Part shown: positions 51,968 through 52,010 of the stretch, in pieces | How the letters are laid out: each line of letters starts with the position of its first letter | How positions within the stretch are numbered: the stretch's first letter is position 1 | Assembly: GCA_003049485.1 (NCBI GenBank) | Contig: PYST01000288.1 | Span: 1 to 52,010 of the forward strand | Origin: Ophioceras dolichostomum | Taxonomy: Eukaryota > Ascomycota > Sordariomycetes > Magnaporthales > Ophioceraceae | Length of the DNA: 52,010 nt | Direction: 5' to 3' | Program-made: the position numbers and the translations under genes | Notes under the pieces: generated by a model | Databases searched by the model: none | Seen by the model: only the letters and a program-made list of their open reading frames with translations | What the model was told of the DNA's origin: nothing

Positions 51968-52010
51968 AGTCGGAATCTGCCCGAGATCCCTGCCTCCCGA
52001 GGGGCATAAG

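Noticed and set aside
1..52010. CRISPR array, prophage, or operon organisation
   Set aside because: Genes have spliceosomal introns and separate promoters, the tRNAs are nuclear type, and no spaced direct-repeat array is present.

Overview
The window reads as nuclear DNA of a filamentous ascomycete, most probably a Sordariomycete. Coding regions are GC-rich. Introns are short, mostly 64-260 nt, with GT...CTNAC/CTAAC...AG signals. The protein families are typical of moulds: HET, NACHT-ankyrin NLR, 2EXR, F-box/ankyrin, DUF8021-like, LITAF, GPI-anchored and small cysteine-rich secreted proteins. There are two nuclear tRNA genes, one with a canonical intron after position 37. Species assignment is inference; I cannot run a search. 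All exon boundaries were built by hand from reading frame and splice signals.

Layout. 0.4-1.3 kb: a 2EXR-like gene (-) with an in-frame TAG or unresolved intron. 1.8-3.5 kb: a HET-domain gene (-). 4.8-6.3 kb: a four-exon FAD monooxygenase (+). 7.1-8.6 kb: a secreted M14 carboxypeptidase (+). 9.8-10.7 kb: a LITAF-like zinc-ribbon protein with a His/Cys-rich tract (+). 11.4-12.1 kb: a short-chain dehydrogenase (-). 12.6 kb: tRNA-Asn. 13.3-14.1 kb: a secreted DUF8021-like protein (+). 14.9-15.4 kb: a small six-cysteine protein (-). 15.4-18.1 kb: gene-poor. 18.1-20.6 kb: a six-exon secreted choice-of-anchor-B/LVIVD-like protein (-) with two near-identical 145-bp miniature inverted-repeat elements in two of its introns. 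22.5-27.4 kb: a five-exon, about 1534-residue NACHT-ankyrin NLR (-). 28.1-28.5 kb: a small hypothetical (-). 29.8 kb: tRNA-Cys (-). 30.4-31.2 kb: a GPI-anchored protein (-). 32.8-33.6 kb: an extradiol dioxygenase of the LigB/DODA type (+). 34.5-35.4 kb: a second short-chain dehydrogenase (+). 35.8-36.2 kb: a membrane protein (+). 38.2-38.8 kb: a small secreted cysteine-rich protein (+). 39.4-45.7 kb: the Blm10/PA200 proteasome activator (-). 47.8-52.0 kb: two tandem F-box/ankyrin paralogs (+), both frame-disrupted.

How the genes relate. There is no operon logic and no evident biosynthetic cluster. The strongest theme is nonself recognition and fast-evolving accessory genes: HET, NLR and two decaying F-box/ankyrin copies, together with secreted cysteine-rich proteins, interspersed with conserved housekeeping genes (Blm10, tRNAs). 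The dioxygenase and the SDR at 32.8-35.4 kb could share aromatic metabolism, but that is only adjacency. The observations I would follow first are the paired intronic miniature elements, the parallel decay of the F-box/ankyrin pair, the repeat-bearing insertion in the NLR, and the 63-nt terminal exon that carries the proteasome-docking tail of Blm10.
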